DNA of 51,106 bases from Solirubrobacter taibaiensis (GTDB lineage Bacteria > Actinomycetota > Thermoleophilia > Solirubrobacterales > Solirubrobacteraceae): NCBI GenBank assembly GCA_027587225.1, contig JAPDDQ010000052.1:1-51106 (forward strand), read 5' to 3'. The position numbers and the translations under genes were made by a program. Within the stretch, counting starts at the first letter, position 1. Each line of letters opens with the position of its first letter. The notes under the pieces were generated by a model that worked only from the letters and a program-made list of their open reading frames with translations, was not told where the DNA came from and ran no database searches. This document shows, one piece after another, positions 9,009-17,040 of this stretch.

Positions 9009-10141
9009 ACCTCCTCCCAGTGGCCGGAGCTCGCGGAGCGCAGCAGCGCGTCCTGCACGCTCACCCACTGCACGGCCTGCTCGAAGCCGGGCTCGAACGC
9101 CCGCTCGGAGGCCACCGCCCGGCAGAACTCGTAGTCCTCGATCACGACGAGGTCCTCGAAGCCGATCCCGTTCGCGCTGCCCGGGACGAAGTGCCCGTGG
9201 TACGGGAAGCGGTCGCCGCCGAACACGGTCCGGTAGCCCGTGTGCAGCTCGTCCTCGACGACGTAGAGCTGCAACTCGTTGAGCTTCTCGAGGTTCCAGC
9301 CGAGCGCGCCTTTGGTGCCGTACACCTCGAACGCCATCTGCGACTCGGGGCCGATGATCGAGCGGCTGGCCTCGAACGTGCCCCGCGCCCCGTTGGCGAA
9401 CTCGCACAGCATCCCGGCGTAGTCCTCGTTCGTGACGGCGCCCGTGGGATCGGTGGGTCGCCCGCGCCCGTAGTGCGACCCGGAGGACGTGGGGAGGGGG
9501 CGCTCGGGGATGAACGTCTCCGTCGTGCCCACCACCCGCGTGATCGGGCCGAGCAACATGTGCGCGAGGTCCACGCTGTGGCTCATCAGGTCCGTGGTCA
9601 CGCCGTAGCCCGCCTGGTCGACGAGGAAGCGCCACGACAACACGCCCAGCGGGTCGCTTCCGTACATCGAGAAGAAGCGGCCGCGGTAGTTCGTGATCTC
9701 GCCCAGCGCGCCCTCGGCGATGAGCTGGCGCGCGTACTGCACGAGCGGTGCCCAGCGGTAGTTGTAACCGACGCCGCTGATCACGTCGCGGGCGACTTCC
9801 TCGGCGCGGATCGTCTGCGCGGGCGTGCCGCCGACGGGCTTCTCGCAGAACACGTGCTTGCCCATCGCGGCTGCGGCTTCGACCAACTCCACGTGGAGCA
9901 TGTTCGGCGCGGCGACCCATACCGCGTCCACGTCCGGCGCGTCCATCACCTCCTGCCAGTTCTCGGTGGCACGCCCGAACCCGAAGGAGCGGACCGCGTC
10001 CTGCCGTCGCTCCGGCAGCGGGTCCGCGCAGATCACGAGCTTCGTGTCGGCGCGCTCGTCGAACAGCGTCGGGATGCGCAGAAGCGATCGGCTGTGCGCC
10101 TGCCCGAGCCAGCCGAAGCCGATCACGCCCACGCCGATCAA
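9005..10141 (-). CDS. Gfo/Idh/MocA family oxidoreductase (second dehydrogenase of the inositol operon)
   Basis: NAD(P)-dependent sugar or cyclitol dehydrogenase of 378 residues. Seen: nucleotide-binding GVIGFGWLGQAH (5-16), EKP at 100-102, a C-terminal alpha/beta substrate domain, and DLMSHSVDLAHMLLG where the family His lies. It begins with TTG at 10141, forming a TTGA overlap with the ATPase stop. It is about 48 residues longer than its neighbour and carries an extra loop with ERPLPTSSGSHYGRGR near residues 218-234. Likely roles are oxidation of another inositol isomer or of a glucoside. The exact substrate cannot be read from sequence. Confidence 0.85.
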   Translation of the reverse strand: MIGVGVIGFGWLGQAHSRSLLRIPTLFDERADTKLVICADPLPERRQDAVRSFGFGRATENWQEVMDAPDVDAVWVAAPNMLHVELVEAAAAMGKHVFCEKPVGGTPAQTIRAEEVARDVISGVGYNYRWAPLVQYARQLIAEGALGEITNYRGRFFSMYGSDPLGVLSWRFLVDQAGYGVTTDLMSHSVDLAHMLLGPITRVVGTTETFIPERPLPTSSGSHYGRGRPTDPTGAVTNEDYAGMLCEFANGARGTFEASRSIIGPESQMAFEVYGTKGALGWNLEKLNELQLYVVEDELHTGYRTVFGGDRFPYHGHFVPGSANGIGFEDLVVIEDYEFCRAVASERAFEPGFEQAVQWVSVQDALLRSASSGHWEEV

Positions 10142-10911
10142 GAGCGCCTCAGCTCGTGCTCCAGCGCGTCCAGCTCCGCTCCGCCCGACATCTGCTTGAC
10201 CAGCTCGTCGCGGCTGATGTCGCCCTTGTCCCAGGACCCCATCAGCCGGCCGCGATTGAGGATGACGAACCGATCGCCGACCGGGTACGCGTGGTGCGGG
10301 TTGTGGGTGATGAAGATGACGCCGAGGCCGCGGTCGCGGGCCTGCGCGATGTAGCGCAGGACCACGCCCGACTGCTTGACGCCGAGCGCGGACGTGGGCT
10401 CGTCGAGGATCAGCACCTTCGCGCCGAAGTAGACGGCGCGCGCGATCGCCACCGCCTGCCGCTCGCCGCCGCTGAGCGTGCCGACCGGCTGGTCCGGGTC
10501 GCGCACGTCGATGCCCATCTTGCGCAGCTCGGAGACCATCGTCTCCTGCGCGAGCTTGACGTCGATGCGCCGCAGCGGGCCGGCGCCCTTCGTCGGCTCC
10601 GAGCCGAGGAAGAAGTTGCGCCAGACCGACATCAACGGGACGGTGGCGAGGTCCTGGTAGACCGTCGCGATCCCCAGCGCCTTGGCTTCGCGCGGGTTGG
10701 AGAAGTGCGTTTCCTCGCCGTCGATGAGGAGCTGACCCTCGTCGTGGCGGTGCACGCCCGAGAGGATCTTGATGAACGACGACTTGCCCGCGCCGTTGTC
10801 GCCGAGCACGCAGGTGACCTCGCCCGCCCCGACGCTCACGCTGATGTCCTTGAGCGCCACGACATTGCCGAAGAACTTCGAGACCTCACGCGTCTCGAGC
10901 AGCGCGGTCAT
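10138..10911 (-). CDS. Sugar/inositol ABC transporter ATP-binding protein
   Basis: Cytoplasmic ATPase of a carbohydrate (CUT2-like) ABC importer, 257 residues. Seen: Walker A GDNGAGKS (37-44), Q-loop near VYQDLAT (84-90), signature LSGGE (146-150), Walker B VLILDEP (166-172) and the H-loop His at 203. It has one ABC domain. CUT2 ATPases such as RbsA usually carry two fused domains, so this single-domain type presumably works as a homodimer. ATG at 10911 overlaps the permease stop by 4 nt (ATGA). With the permease and lipoprotein upstream it forms a complete importer; inositol as substrate is inferred from the operon. Confidence 0.92.
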   Translation of the reverse strand: MTALLETREVSKFFGNVVALKDISVSVGAGEVTCVLGDNGAGKSSFIKILSGVHRHDEGQLLIDGEETHFSNPREAKALGIATVYQDLATVPLMSVWRNFFLGSEPTKGAGPLRRIDVKLAQETMVSELRKMGIDVRDPDQPVGTLSGGERQAVAIARAVYFGAKVLILDEPTSALGVKQSGVVLRYIAQARDRGLGVIFITHNPHHAYPVGDRFVILNRGRLMGSWDKGDISRDELVKQMSGGAELDALEHELRRS

Positions 10912-11960
10912 CGCCGGGCCCCTTCCGCGCGCTTGCGGACGTAGTTGTTGACCAGCACCGCGACCAGCAGGATCACGCCCAGGAACAGGTAGCGCCAGTC
11001 GGTGTTCCAGCCCGAGAACTGGATGCCGATGAACGCCATGCCGATGATCGTCGCGCCGAGCGCCGCCCCGATCGCGGAGCCGAAGCCGCCCGTGAGCACA
11101 CAGCCGCCGACGACCGCGGCGATGATGTACTGGAACTCCTCGCCGACGCCCTGGCCGGCCTGCGTGGAAGCCAGCCGCAGCGCGACCATGATGCCGGTGA
11201 GCGCGCACACGAACGACGTGGCCATGAACAGCCCGACCTTCACGCGCGCGACCGGCACGCCGACGTTGCGCGCGGCGTTCGCGTCACCGCCGACGCCGAA
11301 GATCCAGTTGCCCGTCCGCGTGCGGGTGAGGACCCAGGTGGCGAGGAGCGTGATCGCGATCCACCACAGGACCGTGATCTTGAAGTCGTGGCTGCTGAAT
11401 GAGCCGCCGAAGATCTTGTTCGCGCTCTCGTAGCCCGCGGCGAGGTCGATGCCGCCGACCGTCACCTGGTCGGTGATCACCTTGGTCACGCCGAGGTTGA
11501 GGCCCTGCAGGATGAAGAACGTCGCGAGCGTGACGATGAAGCTCGGCAGCTTGGTCTTCATGACCATGTAGCCGTTGACGAAGCCGATCCCGGTCGCCAT
11601 CGCCAGCGTCAGCACGATCGCGAACCAGATGTTCATCCCGACCTCGGTGGCCAGGATGCCCATGGTCAAGCCCGCCGTGCCGGTCATCACGCCGGCGCTC
11701 AGATCGAACTCGCCTCCGATCATCAGCAGCGCGACCATCACGGCCGGGATGCCGATGGTGCTGGCCACGTCGGTCCAGTTCGCGATGCCGTCGAGCTGCA
11801 GGAAGAGCGAGCTCTGGGTCCAGAAGAAGATCGCCACGACGATCGCGGCGAGCAGCGCGCCGATCTCCGGCCGGCGCAGGATGCGGGCCGTGAGGCCGAT
11901 GTTCGCCAGTCGCTCATCGGCCACAGGAGCCAGCTTGGGCGGGGCGCCCACTGTGCTCAT
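10908..11960 (-). CDS. Sugar/inositol ABC transporter permease (CUT2/RbsC family)
   Basis: Membrane subunit of 350 residues with about ten hydrophobic helices; family BPD_transp_2, as in RbsC and XylH. Seen: an N-terminal cytoplasmic stretch of about 35 residues, IGGEFDLSAGVMTGTAGL near residues 82-99 (the family GxxDLSxG motif), LPSFIVTLATFFILQG near residue 137, and a C-terminal VGGCVLTGGFGSAIGAALGA segment typical of the cytoplasmic coupling region. It overlaps the lipoprotein gene and the ATPase gene by 4 nt each. Confidence 0.93.
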   Translation of the reverse strand: MSTVGAPPKLAPVADERLANIGLTARILRRPEIGALLAAIVVAIFFWTQSSLFLQLDGIANWTDVASTIGIPAVMVALLMIGGEFDLSAGVMTGTAGLTMGILATEVGMNIWFAIVLTLAMATGIGFVNGYMVMKTKLPSFIVTLATFFILQGLNLGVTKVITDQVTVGGIDLAAGYESANKIFGGSFSSHDFKITVLWWIAITLLATWVLTRTRTGNWIFGVGGDANAARNVGVPVARVKVGLFMATSFVCALTGIMVALRLASTQAGQGVGEEFQYIIAAVVGGCVLTGGFGSAIGAALGATIIGMAFIGIQFSGWNTDWRYLFLGVILLVAVLVNNYVRKRAEGARR

Positions 11961-12937
11961 CGCGTACCTTCGCCCGCCAGCTTCTCGACCGTGTCGACGT
12001 TGCTCTTGTCCACGAAGCCGGGGCCGGTCAGCACGGGCTGGCCGCCGCCCACGGTGTTCGCGTTGGTCTTGTACAGCTTCAGGAACACGATCGGCAGGTA
12101 GCCCTGCAGGTACTGCTGCTGGTCGATGGCGAACGCGATCGAGTCGTCCTTGATGCGCTTGGTGACGTCCGCGTTGAGGTCGAACGTGGCGAGCTTGGCG
12201 GAGGAGCTCGCGCCCTTGACGGCGGTCGCGGCGGCGTTGGCGATGTCCGGGTTGAGCGCCATCACCGCGTCGTAGGACTTGTCGGCCTGGAGCTTGGACT
12301 TGATCTCCGTCTGCGTGGTGGCGACGTCCGCGGTGCCCTTGACCTGGAGGTTGTCGACCGTGCCGCCGAAGCCCTGCTTGACGCCGTCGCAGCGCTGGTT
12401 GAGGCCGACGTTGCTCTGCTCGTGGATGATGCACAGGACCTTCTTGGCGCCCTCTTCCTTGAAGCGCGCGCCCGCGGCCTGGCCGGCGATGGCCTCGTCC
12501 TGGCCGACGTGCGTGATCGCGCCGAGCGCCTTGAACTGATCGGCGCCGGAGTTGAGCGTGATGATCGGGATGCCGGCGTCGGTGGCCTTGGCCAGCGCGC
12601 CCTTGATGGCGTCCGCGTTGGGGACGGAGACCGCGATGCCGTCGACCTTCTGCGAGACGGCGGCCTCGATCAGCTGCGCCTCCTTCTCGGGGTCGTTGTT
12701 GGACGGGCTCCAGACGAGCTTGACGCCCTGATCCTTGGCCGCCTGCTCGGCGCCCTTCTTGACGACGGACCAGAACGAGCCCTCGTCGGAGTGGGTGACC
12801 ATCGCGATCGTGAGGTCGGTGCCCTGCGTGAGCTGGACGTCGTCGCCACCGCTGTCGTCCTTTGTCGCCGTGTCGTCGCCTGAGCTCCCGCAGGCCGCGA
12901 AGACCAGTGCGAGGGCAAGGATCGTGAGTCGCTTCAT
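11957..12937 (-). CDS. Sugar/inositol ABC transporter substrate-binding lipoprotein
   Basis: Extracytoplasmic binding protein of 326 residues with a lipoprotein signal: positive start, hydrophobic core and lipobox FAAC at residues 13-16. It belongs to the periplasmic-binding-protein/LacI sugar-binding fold (Peripla_BP_4), with IAMVTHSDEGSFWSVVKKGA near residue 44 and VDGIAVSVPNADAI near residue 98. It captures the ligand for the permease and ATPase encoded downstream. A strong purine-rich RBS (GGAGGAGG) lies about 10 nt before the ATG, inside the 3' end of iolE, whose stop overlaps the start by 4 nt; this extra RBS fits the higher expression binding proteins need. Inositol as ligand is inferred from context. 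Confidence 0.92.
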   Translation of the reverse strand: MKRLTILALALVFAACGSSGDDTATKDDSGGDDVQLTQGTDLTIAMVTHSDEGSFWSVVKKGAEQAAKDQGVKLVWSPSNNDPEKEAQLIEAAVSQKVDGIAVSVPNADAIKGALAKATDAGIPIITLNSGADQFKALGAITHVGQDEAIAGQAAGARFKEEGAKKVLCIIHEQSNVGLNQRCDGVKQGFGGTVDNLQVKGTADVATTQTEIKSKLQADKSYDAVMALNPDIANAAATAVKGASSSAKLATFDLNADVTKRIKDDSIAFAIDQQQYLQGYLPIVFLKLYKTNANTVGGGQPVLTGPGFVDKSNVDTVEKLAGEGTR

Positions 12938-13821
12938 GGGTTGACTGCCTCCTCCGGAGCCAAGGTGGACAGGAACTCGATACTGGAGGCGACATCCAAC
13001 GCCGGACCGCCGCCGACCGGGGGCTCCGACCCGGTGATGGCGAGGTCCTGCTCGAGCACGAGCCAGCGCTCGTAACCCGAACGGCGGAGCGCATCGACCA
13101 CCTCGTCGATGCGTGCGTCTCCGCTTCCGAGGGGCTGGAACAGGCCGTGCTGGACGGCCTGCATCAGCGTGAGATCCTTGCGCGCGGCGATGTCCGCGTC
13201 GACGTCCTTGAAGTGCACGTGGCCGATGCGGTTCCCGTGCTCGATGGCGAACGCGACCGGGTCGGTCCCGCCGATCAGCAGATGGCCGGTGTCCAGGCAC
13301 CAGGGCACGCGCGTGTGCTCCAGCGCGAGCTCCACGTCCCGTCTGGTCTCGAGGACGGTCCCGGCGTGGGGGTGCAGCACGAGCTCCACGCCCTCTTCGG
13401 CCGCGATCGCCGCGAGCTCGTCGAGGTGCTCGCCCGCGTGGGCCCAGGTGTCGGCGTCGAGCGGCAGGGGCGGGGCCCAGTCCATCGTCTGCACCGTGGC
13501 CGCCACGAACACCTCTCCGCCCGCCTGCGCGAGCTGGGCGGCGGCCTTGCGCGCGTAGTCGCGGTCGAGGTCGGGTTCGTGCACGACGACGGGCACGAAC
13601 CCGCCGACCAGCTGCAGCCCGTAACGGTCCAGAATTGCCTTGGCCCGTGCGCCGTCGGTGGGGAGCCAGCCCAGCGGACCCAGCTCCGTGGCGGTGATGC
13701 CGAGCTCGGCCATGTCCGCGAACACGCGCTCCGGCGGCAGCTGCAGACCCCAGCCGGGCACCTCGCAGACACCCCACGAGATGGGGGCGGCGGCCAGTCG
13801 TCCTGGTAGTCCCGAGCCCAC
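12934..13821 (-). CDS. iolE: Inosose dehydratase-like TIM-barrel protein (IolE)
   Basis: AP-endonuclease-2/xylose-isomerase-like TIM barrel of 295 residues. IolE dehydrates scyllo-inosose to trihydroxycyclohexanedione. Seen: the family N-terminus AAPISWGVCEVPGWG (10-24), ATELGPLGW near residue 44, metal-ligand-type segments LVLHPHAGT, CLDTGHLLIGG and HVHFKDVD, and a C-terminal VLEQD. The start is GTG at 13821, preceded by GGAGGAGG at good spacing. It is the first gene of the ten-gene operon, and its leader contains the LacI-type palindrome. IolH or another isomerase of the same fold is a less likely alternative. Confidence 0.85.
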   Translation of the reverse strand: MGSGLPGRLAAAPISWGVCEVPGWGLQLPPERVFADMAELGITATELGPLGWLPTDGARAKAILDRYGLQLVGGFVPVVVHEPDLDRDYARKAAAQLAQAGGEVFVAATVQTMDWAPPLPLDADTWAHAGEHLDELAAIAAEEGVELVLHPHAGTVLETRRDVELALEHTRVPWCLDTGHLLIGGTDPVAFAIEHGNRIGHVHFKDVDADIAARKDLTLMQAVQHGLFQPLGSGDARIDEVVDALRRSGYERWLVLEQDLAITGSEPPVGGGPALDVASSIEFLSTLAPEEAVNP

Positions 13822-13833
13822 TCTTCCTCCTCC

Positions 13834-13849
13834 GTTAGAGCGCTCTAAC
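13834..13849. promoter_or_regulatory. Perfect 16-bp palindrome, predicted LacI-family operator of the inositol operon
   Basis: The sequence GTTAGAGCGCTCTAAC is a perfect palindrome with the central CG typical of LacI-family operators. It sits between divergent iolE (13821) and the LacI-type gene (13867). A TATGCT box on the minus strand (13851-13856) would place the operon's transcript start inside the palindrome, so binding should block initiation. No good -35 box is visible. A regulator encoded next to its own operator suggests autoregulation plus operon control, relieved by an inositol-derived ligand (inference). Confidence 0.75.
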
Positions 13850-13866
13850 GAGCATACTCCTTGGGG

Positions 13867-14874
13867 ATGACGCGAGGCGGCTACGTGACCATGGACGACG
13901 TTGCGCGTGAGGCCGGGGTCTCCCGCGCGCTCGTGTCCCTGGTCATGCGCGGCAGCCCCAAGGTCAGCGAGGAGCGCCGCCGGCGGGTGCGCGACGCGGC
14001 GGCCCAGCTCGGCTATCGCCCGAACGCGATCGCGCGCAACCTCGCCTCGCACCGGACGAACACGGTGGGCGTGCTGCTCAACGATCTGCACAACCCGTTC
14101 TTCGCGGAGATCGCGGACGGCATCGAGTCGCAGGCCTCAGAGCTCGGGCAACGGCTGCTGATCATCACCGGCGGCCGGCGCAAGCAGCGCGAGCACGCGA
14201 TGCTCGAAGCGTTGCTGGAATACCGCACGGACGGGCTGATCCTCGTGTCCCCGCACGTCCCGGGCCCGCAGATCGCGGCCGCGGTGGGCGCGCTCCCGTG
14301 CGTCGTGATCGGCCGCCGCGTGCGCTCGCGGGCGCTGGACTGCGTGCTGGTCGACGAGTCGGTCGGCGCGCACCTGGCGGTCGAGCACCTCGTCGCGCTC
14401 GGGCACGAGCGGATCGTCCACATCGACGGCGGTGACGGTGCCGGCGCCGCGCCCCGTCGGGCCGGCTATCTCAAGGCCATGGACGACGCGGGCCTGTCTC
14501 ACGCGGCGCGCGTGCTGTCCGGCGAGTTCCACGAGCGCGCGGGCGTCGACGCCGCCGGCCGCCTGCTGCGCGACGCCGCGCTGCCGACCGCGATCATTGC
14601 CGCGAACGACCTCGTCGCGGTGGGCCTGATCGACCGGCTCGAACAGGACGGCGTGCGGATCCCGGAGGACGTGTCCGTGATCGGCTACGACAACACGTTC
14701 ATCGCCGGCCTCGCCCACGTTCAGCTGACGACGATCAACCAGCCACGTCGCGAGATGGGGGCCGAGGCCTTCGCGCTGTTGCTGGAACGCACCCATGGCC
14801 GCGCCGAACGAGTCACGCGTGTGCACGAACCCACGTTGGTGGTCCGCTCGACCACCGGGCCGCCGCCGCGATGA
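13867..14874 (+). CDS. LacI family transcriptional regulator of the inositol operon
   Basis: Repressor of 335 residues. Seen: the N-terminal LacI HTH (VTMDDVAREAGVSRALVSLV, about residues 7-26) with hinge region RPNAIARNLASHRTNTVGV, followed by a periplasmic-binding-protein-like effector domain (GVLLNDLHNPFFAEIADGI near residue 67; DVSVIGYDNTFIAGLAHVQL near residue 263). The ATG at 13867 was preferred to the in-frame TTG at 13861, because the usual short N-terminus before the HTH is already complete. Divergent orientation and the palindrome between it and iolE make it the probable local regulator. Its stop overlaps the next start (ATGA). Confidence 0.9.
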   Translation: MTRGGYVTMDDVAREAGVSRALVSLVMRGSPKVSEERRRRVRDAAAQLGYRPNAIARNLASHRTNTVGVLLNDLHNPFFAEIADGIESQASELGQRLLIITGGRRKQREHAMLEALLEYRTDGLILVSPHVPGPQIAAAVGALPCVVIGRRVRSRALDCVLVDESVGAHLAVEHLVALGHERIVHIDGGDGAGAAPRRAGYLKAMDDAGLSHAARVLSGEFHERAGVDAAGRLLRDAALPTAIIAANDLVAVGLIDRLEQDGVRIPEDVSVIGYDNTFIAGLAHVQLTTINQPRREMGAEAFALLLERTHGRAERVTRVHEPTLVVRSTTGPPPR

Positions 14875-15527
14875 CCGAGGGGGGTGCCGCAACTGAGCGT
14901 CGACAGGTGACGCTGGATTGCGACACCCCCGTGATCGCGCCGCCCGGCGACGTCCCGCGCGGCGGCGGCGGCGGCGCGCCGCGCGGAGCCGTGTCGCGTC
15001 GCATCGCGCTCCTCGCGGCGCTCGCCCTCGTCGCGCTCGCCCCCGGCTGGCGCGACTCGCCGCCGGCGCCCGTCCCGCTGCGCGTCACCGTGTCCGCGCA
15101 CGGCGTCGCAACCGGGGTGGCCATGGGGGATGGACGCGTGCTGACGGTCGCGCACGTGCTCGACGGCGCGCGGTCGGTGCGGGTCGACGGTCGGCCCGCG
15201 CGGGTCGTGCGTGTCGATCGCCGGCTCGATCTCGCCGAGCTCGCGGTGCCCGGCGTGGCTGCGCAGCCCCTGCGCACCGCCGACGCCGGCGACGACGCGG
15301 TCCTGCATGTCTTCCGCGCCGGACGCGCGGTGGCGCTCGCCACGCGGGTGCGGCGGCGCGTCACGGCGTCGATCGGCGGGCACTCGCGACCCGCGCTCGA
15401 ACTCGCCGCGGTGGTCGAGCCGGGCGACTCGGGCGCGCCCGTGGTCGATGCCCGCGGGCGCGTGCTCGGCATCGTCTTCGCGCGCGGCTCACGCGGCGCC
15501 TGGGCGGTCGCCGTAAGTTCGGGGTAG
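14871..15527 (+). CDS. Secreted or membrane-anchored trypsin-like serine protease
   Basis: Small serine protease domain of 218 residues. Seen: a Gly-rich cytoplasmic N-terminus, one hydrophobic segment (about 45-60), then a compact chymotrypsin-like domain with catalytic-type His in TVAHVLDG, Asp in RRLDLAEL and Ser in EPGDSGAPVVDARGRVLGI. This matches S1/DegP-like domains without a PDZ domain. ATG at 14871 overlaps the LacI stop by 4 nt, so it appears co-transcribed with the regulator, although no link to inositol is evident. A longer, non-coupled start is not supported. Targets are unknown. Confidence 0.78.
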   Translation: MTEGGAATERRQVTLDCDTPVIAPPGDVPRGGGGGAPRGAVSRRIALLAALALVALAPGWRDSPPAPVPLRVTVSAHGVATGVAMGDGRVLTVAHVLDGARSVRVDGRPARVVRVDRRLDLAELAVPGVAAQPLRTADAGDDAVLHVFRAGRAVALATRVRRRVTASIGGHSRPALELAAVVEPGDSGAPVVDARGRVLGIVFARGSRGAWAVAVSSG

Positions 15528-15570
15528 GTCCCCGATTTACGGTGCCGCGCGTTGCGGTTACCGTCTTCAA

Positions 15571-17040
15571 GTGACCCGGATCGCGCTCCTCACCCTCATC
15601 GTTTTCGGTCTATTGGCGTCGGCGGCGGAGGCGCGGACCTGCCGCGACGGGACCACGGTCTACCGGGAGGCGGGGTTCCGCGTGTTCAAGGCGGGCCCCG
15701 CGTGGTACGGGTGCGGCAAGGACACGAAGTCCCCGGTGCGCCTGTACACGGCCGAGGGCGAGGACGAGTTCCGCGTGCTCGGGCGCCGCGCGGGCCGGCT
15801 GCTGTTCGTCGACAACTTCAACCCGGAGGGCGGGGGAGACATCGCCACGGTCGGCTGGTTCGACGGGCGGCGGATCGGCCTCGGGGAGCTCGCCGGCGGC
15901 TCGTACAACAAGGTGCTCGACGTGGTCGTGGCGCCGGACGGCGGCATGGGTGTGGCCGTCGAGACCAACGATCACGACAGCGGCACGCGCGTGGGCTACG
16001 TCCGCCCGCATCGAAGCGAGGCCCGGCCGCTGGAGCTGGCGCTCGCCGTGATCAGTGGCTACGCCAAGGGCTCGGTCACGTTCACCGACGGCGGCGGCGC
16101 GCTCACGTGGCGACACGCGGACGGCCGCGTCGGCCGCAGCGTCCCGCTCACGGGCGAGCCGGTCACGTGCACGAGCGGCACGACCGTGGCCGAGAACGCG
16201 GGCACGCGCGTGTTCGAGGTGCTGCCGGACCGCAAGCAGCCGGGCTCGGCGTCCCAGGCGGACGTGCTCGCGGTGTGCGAGCCCGGCGCGACCACGCCAC
16301 GTGAGCTCGAGTCCCATGGGGTCGATGGCCAGAACCACTTCGCGCTCCGCTCCCTCGCGCGCGCCGGCTCACGGGTGGCGTTCGTCGCCGGCAATCGGAG
16401 CGTCGGGCTCCTGGACGGGCCGGCGCTCGACTTCAAGTCGCTACCCGACTTCTTCGAGTTGCACGAGATCGCCATGGGCGATGCGGGCGAGCCCGTGCTT
16501 GCCGGCCAGCTGAAGGCGGGCGGCAACGTCATCGCCCGGTACTCGGGTGAGGCGTTCGCGGCCATCGGCGGTGATCTGGCCCAGGGTTCGCTCGCCCTGA
16601 CCGGTGACCGCGTCACGTGGCGTACGACCCAGGGCTACGCGCAGTCCGCGCCGTTGGCCGGAGAGACGACACTCGACTGCGGGTCGGGCACGACGATCTT
16701 CGACGCCGGCGGCGTGCGGGTGTTCGTGGTGCTCGACCGGGTGACACGAGAGCTCGGGTGCGCCCTCGGCGCGTCCGAGCCGGTCGAGCTCCGGGGCGCC
16801 ATCTGGCGGCTGAACGAGCTGGCCCGCGGCCGCCGGCTCCGCGGCGTCGCGATCACCCCCGACGGCACGGTCGCGCTCGCGGCCAAGATCGGGACGCGCT
16901 GGGTCTTCAGCGTGCTCGGCCGCAAGGAGCAGGTGCTCGCGACGCGGACCGATGGGTTCGCGGTCGGGTCGCTCTCCATCGACGGCGAGCGGGTGCGGTG
17001 GCGCAACCGGGCCGGCGGCGTCCGCTCGGCGCGCCGATGA
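15571..17040 (+). CDS. Secreted protein with three internal Cys-GTT repeats (unrecognised family, copy 1)
   Basis: I do not recognise this 489-residue protein. It starts at GTG with a signal peptide (hydrophobic core 4-18, cleavage probably after AEA). The mature chain has three repeats of about 170 residues, each opening with a Cys followed by a GTT motif and ending its first strand with RVF: TCRDGTTVYREAGFRVF at about residue 23, TCTSGTTVAENAGTRVF at about 197, and DCGSGTTIFDAGGVRVF at about 368. Each repeat has a second Cys further on and short segments such as VAPDGGMGVAV that read like beta-propeller blades. No catalytic motif was seen. It is followed without a gap by a paralogue (ATGA overlap). 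A role at the cell surface is inferred from export only. Confidence 0.8.
   Translation: MTRIALLTLIVFGLLASAAEARTCRDGTTVYREAGFRVFKAGPAWYGCGKDTKSPVRLYTAEGEDEFRVLGRRAGRLLFVDNFNPEGGGDIATVGWFDGRRIGLGELAGGSYNKVLDVVVAPDGGMGVAVETNDHDSGTRVGYVRPHRSEARPLELALAVISGYAKGSVTFTDGGGALTWRHADGRVGRSVPLTGEPVTCTSGTTVAENAGTRVFEVLPDRKQPGSASQADVLAVCEPGATTPRELESHGVDGQNHFALRSLARAGSRVAFVAGNRSVGLLDGPALDFKSLPDFFELHEIAMGDAGEPVLAGQLKAGGNVIARYSGEAFAAIGGDLAQGSLALTGDRVTWRTTQGYAQSAPLAGETTLDCGSGTTIFDAGGVRVFVVLDRVTRELGCALGASEPVELRGAIWRLNELARGRRLRGVAITPDGTVALAAKIGTRWVFSVLGRKEQVLATRTDGFAVGSLSIDGERVRWRNRAGGVRSARR

Noticed and set aside
10908..13094. Apparent fusion of permease with an upstream Arg-rich frame
   Set aside because: The upstream part is a frame shadow of the binding lipoprotein; the permease start at 11960 is fixed by the ATGA overlap.
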